Below are positions 15,712 through 17,128 of a stretch of 17,128 nucleotides of DNA, piece after piece; position 1 is the first letter of the stretch; every line of letters begins with the position of its first letter. The translations under genes were made by a program, and so were the position numbers. The DNA lies in assembly GCA_950071955.1 (NCBI GenBank), contig CATMOC010000011.1, positions 1-17,128 of the forward strand, written 5' to 3'. A model generated the notes under the pieces. The model saw only the letters and a program-made list of their open reading frames with translations, ran no database searches and was not told the origin of the DNA. This DNA is from an uncultured Mesorhizobium sp. GTDB lineage: Bacteria; Pseudomonadota; Alphaproteobacteria; Rhizobiales; Rhizobiaceae.

Positions 15712-15821
15712 TGCTCCCCCGCATCAGGCGCATCTGAATCCGCATGCGGACGGTTAGGCCGGCGCGGCGCCTTTTGTTGGCCCATCGGGCAAGCGCATCA
15801 TTCAATCAGTCCGGACGCTCG

Positions 15822-16022
15822 TCAATCGGTTTTAGCCGGCTTGATGATCTTCGGCGAAATCCGGCCGTCCGGTACCCACCGTTCATCCTCGCCGGTGAAC
15901 CAGCGCCTGTGGTCTTCGAATACAGCGTAGAGTTTATCGTCGCGAAACGCTGTTGCGGTTTTCTTACTCGGAAGAACCCTGCTTTTCGGCGCGGTGGAGG
16001 GCGATCTCAGAAGGTCGTTCAT
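15822..16022 (-). CDS. Hypothetical small protein, 66 residues
   Basis: A short basic soluble protein that I do not recognise. It starts MNDLLRSPSTAPKSRVLPSK, continues with FRDDKLYAVFEDHRRWFTGE and WVPDGRISPKII, and ends in PAKTD. The ATG at 16020-16022 is preferred over the longer open frame to 16211, because the upstream part reads like non-coding sequence and would overlap the forward promoter at 16101-16126. A weak purine stretch (GAAGAAA) lies upstream. The central aromatic and acidic segment looks like a folded core, with disordered ends. It lies 110 bases upstream of the histidine kinase gene on the same strand and may or may not be co-transcribed with it. Coding character is moderate; function is unknown. 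Confidence 0.55.
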   Translation of the reverse strand: MNDLLRSPSTAPKSRVLPSKKTATAFRDDKLYAVFEDHRRWFTGEDERWVPDGRISPKIIKPAKTD

Positions 16023-16100
16023 GGCGGTTTCTTCGCTGCCGTTTTCTGTCCGACCAGACCCATTGCGGAATGCTGCAGTTCCCACACCGCGCAGCGGCCT

Positions 16101-16126
16101 GGAACTAGGCGGCCCTGCCGCACGTT
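16101..16126 (+). promoter_or_regulatory. EcfG-type general stress promoter for the 60-residue membrane protein
   Basis: GGAAC at 16101-16105, seventeen bases, CGTT at 16123-16126: an exact consensus match. It ends 103 bases before the ATG at 16230, giving a leader of about 95 bases. It also lies just upstream of the oppositely oriented 66-residue gene, for which no equal reverse-strand match was found. Confidence 0.7.
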
Positions 16127-16229
16127 GCCTTTCGAAGAGATCGCATCGCTCTTGTCGGCTGGTTGGTCGGCTGAAGCGGGATGGACGAAGGGTCCATCCG
16201 ACAATACCCACTCATGAAAGGAATTGACC

Positions 16230-16412
16230 ATGGCCGCACCGCAGGTTCCGGAAACGAAGGCACGTCAGGGACGCAAGGGGGTGCCGGTTCTGATCGTTCT
16301 GGTCGCCGGTATCATCCTGGCGATGGGCGCTTGGTGGATCGCCGAGATCTACGGCGTCGCCATTGCGCCCGAACAGCCCGTCGCCGACGCCGAGCACACG
16401 ATAGAAAATTGA
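16230..16412 (+). CDS. Hypothetical single-pass membrane protein, 60 residues
   Basis: A small protein with a basic N-terminus (ETKARQGRKG), one hydrophobic helix at about residues 19-40 (VPVLIVLVAGIILAMGAWWI) and a short acidic tail (ADAEHTIEN). The basic side should stay in the cytoplasm, placing the tail in the periplasm. The ATG at 16230 is supported by AGGAA seven bases upstream; a TTG at 16224 in the same frame is less likely. A consensus EcfG promoter lies at 16101-16126 and a ten-base-pair hairpin begins 18 bases after the stop, so it forms a complete single-gene unit. The family is not recognised. Its regulation suggests an envelope stress role. Confidence 0.7.
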   Translation: MAAPQVPETKARQGRKGVPVLIVLVAGIILAMGAWWIAEIYGVAIAPEQPVADAEHTIEN

Positions 16413-16588
16413 TACCCGGCACGCGTACAGCGAGGCGCCATGGAGGCGCCTCGCACAAGGCTGTTCGCGATATATGTGCTCGGCAATGCGACGCCTCGGG
16501 TCTCCTCACTGGGGTAGAGACTTTTGCGCAGCAAGGCCCAGATGACGAGGGCTGCCAGGATGAAAGGGCCGAGCCCTGCTACGAACAA
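16349..16588 (-). CDS. Possible small membrane protein, start uncertain or frame broken
   Basis: The reverse strand encodes LFVAGLGPFILAALVIWALL followed by RKSLYPSEETRGVALPSTYI, a clear membrane helix with a positive exit. The frame has only a TTG (16586-16588) as start and no ribosome binding site at a useful distance. An ATG at 16621-16623 in another frame reads MVVEGFFRIMFG and then stops. One extra base near 16590 would fuse it to the hydrophobic part as a continuous helix. The last 20 or so residues are antisense to the end of the 60-residue gene and to its hairpin, so the true 3' end is doubtful. It follows the 52-residue gene on the same strand by a few bases, consistent with an operon. 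It could be a pseudogene. Confidence 0.35.
   Translation of the reverse strand: MFVAGLGPFILAALVIWALLRKSLYPSEETRGVALPSTYIANSLVRGASMAPRCTRAGYQFSIVCSASATGCSGAMATP
16430..16454. terminator. Strong hairpin after the 60-residue gene
   Basis: GCGAGGCGCC (16430-16439) and GGCGCCTCGC (16445-16454) form a perfect ten-base-pair stem with a five-base loop, 18 bases after the stop at 16412. There is no run of U on either side. It probably terminates or protects the transcript, but Rho-independent action is not certain. Confidence 0.55.
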
Positions 16589-16624
16589 CCGAACATAATC
16601 CGAAAGAACCCCTCCACGACCATT

Positions 16625-16783
16625 CTATTCTTCACGGGGTTTATCAGCCCTGCCGTCCCCACTGCGCGCAGGGGCGGGCTCCGGCGGGGGCACGGCCACG
16701 GGCACTACATCCTTGCCCTCCCGCCTGGCTTTAAGCCATTCGGGCAGGAATTCGGCCGCCAGGCTCTTCAGATAGGAACTCAT
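16625..16783 (-). CDS. Hypothetical small protein, 52 residues
   Basis: The reverse strand encodes MSSYLKSLAAEFLPEWLKAR followed by REGKDVVPVAVPPPEPAPAR and a charged end (DKPREE). The N-terminal part forms an amphipathic helix of the kind that lies on membranes, and the rest is proline-rich and probably unstructured. GGAGG stands five bases before the ATG at 16781-16783, a strong ribosome binding site that supports a real gene. A possible reverse EcfG-like promoter lies at 16837-16862. The small membrane frame at 16588 follows on the same strand. I do not recognise the family. Confidence 0.65.
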   Translation of the reverse strand: MSSYLKSLAAEFLPEWLKARREGKDVVPVAVPPPEPAPARSGDGRADKPREE

Positions 16784-16834
16784 CGTCGCCTCCGTTGCCT
16801 TCCGACAAGGGCGTGTTCGCCTTCGCCTGTCAGG

Positions 16835-16860
16835 GGAACAAACTGTTACGCGCGCGGGTT
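16835..16860 (+). promoter_or_regulatory. EcfG-type promoter for the 70-residue gene
   Basis: GGAAC at 16835-16839, seventeen bases, GGTT at 16857-16860, one base from consensus in the -10 element. It ends 35 bases before the ATG at 16896, a typical leader length. Confidence 0.5.
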
Positions 16861-16862
16861 CC
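16837..16862 (-). promoter_or_regulatory. Overlapping divergent EcfG-like promoter for the 52-residue gene
   Basis: On the reverse strand GGAAC (16862-16858), seventeen bases, TGTT (16840-16837). The -10 element is imperfect. It almost coincides with the forward promoter, so the same GGGAAC/GTTCCC inverted pair would drive both directions. It stands about 54 bases upstream of the ATG at 16783. Confidence 0.3.
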
Positions 16863-16895
16863 CGTACGAACCGAGACGATCGCGGGAGAATTCAG

Positions 16896-17108
16896 ATGAC
16901 GGACAGAAAAGTTCAGCTTTCGAAGGATGCCAAACGGGAAAAGCGGAAGCCGGCTGTTTCCGCGACGGGTCCGCTGCCGGACGCCGGGGCGCTCGACGAG
17001 GACGACATCAAACGCGTCGACCTCGAGCTACGTTCGATCGGCGAAACCGACTGGCAGGACGAGGTCCCCGCGGACCGGGCCGGGATGCCGGACCGCAAGC
17101 GCGGCTGA
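16896..17108 (+). CDS. Hypothetical small charged protein, 70 residues
   Basis: A highly charged, probably mostly disordered cytoplasmic protein. It starts MTDRKVQLSKDAKREKRKPA with a strongly basic N-terminal third and continues with a short acidic helix (LDEDDIKRVDLELRSIGETD) and a basic end (RAGMPDRKRG). GGGAGAA lies six bases upstream of the ATG, a good ribosome binding site. An EcfG-type promoter lies at 16835-16860. No membrane segment, cysteine or catalytic motif is present. The family is not recognised; the promoter suggests a stress-induced gene. Confidence 0.65.
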   Translation: MTDRKVQLSKDAKREKRKPAVSATGPLPDAGALDEDDIKRVDLELRSIGETDWQDEVPADRAGMPDRKRG

Positions 17109-17128
17109 CCTGCCGGGACACCTTACCC

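Noticed and set aside
14248..15930. Forward open frame of 560 codons opposite the histidine kinase
   Set aside because: The reverse frame encodes PAS domains and H, N and G boxes in order. The forward frame is an antisense shadow.
16078..16082. Reverse GGAAC as a promoter for the 66-residue gene
   Set aside because: No SGTT-like element occurs at 16 or 17 bases (GGGT and GGTC instead), so the match is incomplete.

Overview
The window looks like a chromosomal contig end from a high-GC alphaproteobacterium, most likely Hyphomicrobiales (Rhizobiales). The clues are a BA14K-family protein, a PAS-HWE histidine kinase, a CoxMNOP-like alternative cytochrome oxidase operon, a malQ-treY pair, and several GGAAC-N16/17-SGTT promoters of the kind read by the alphaproteobacterial general stress sigma factor EcfG. 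No rRNA, tRNA, CRISPR array, phage module or insertion sequence was recognised.

Left end (1-704): this part is abnormal. The first nine bases equal the 3' end of the Illumina adapter. An unidentified reverse-strand coding piece with a broken frame follows, then a headless and tailless L-asparaginase II fragment (reverse strand). That fragment joins abruptly, near 695-704, the interior of a cytochrome c gene on the forward strand. A chimeric contig end is the simplest explanation.

Respiratory operon (704-6504, +): a c-type cytochrome that has lost its first heme site, a lipoprotein subunit II with CuA and a C-terminal cytochrome c domain, a sodium/calcium exchanger-family protein, a fused subunit I-III, and a small membrane protein. 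The genes overlap or lie 1-3 bases apart and form one transcription unit, which ends at a strong hairpin at 6527-6546. The oxidase keeps all metal ligands but lacks several canonical proton-channel residues.

Stress and envelope region (6572-9231): a BA14K protein (-), a small frameshifted gene with an in-frame hexanucleotide repeat (+), a general-stress FMN-binding split-barrel protein (+) and an MscS-type channel (-). Two of these have convincing EcfG-type promoters.

Trehalose module (9821-14196, +): malQ and treY overlap by four bases. They rearrange maltodextrins and convert their reducing end to trehalose. TreZ is not in the window.

Right part (14314-17108): a PAS-PAS-HWE histidine kinase (-) without an adjacent response regulator, then a group of very short genes on both strands (66, 60, about 79, 52 and 70 codons). 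Two forward genes have EcfG-type promoters, and one of these promoters overlaps a possible divergent one. The recurring theme right of the oxidase operon is envelope and general-stress physiology.
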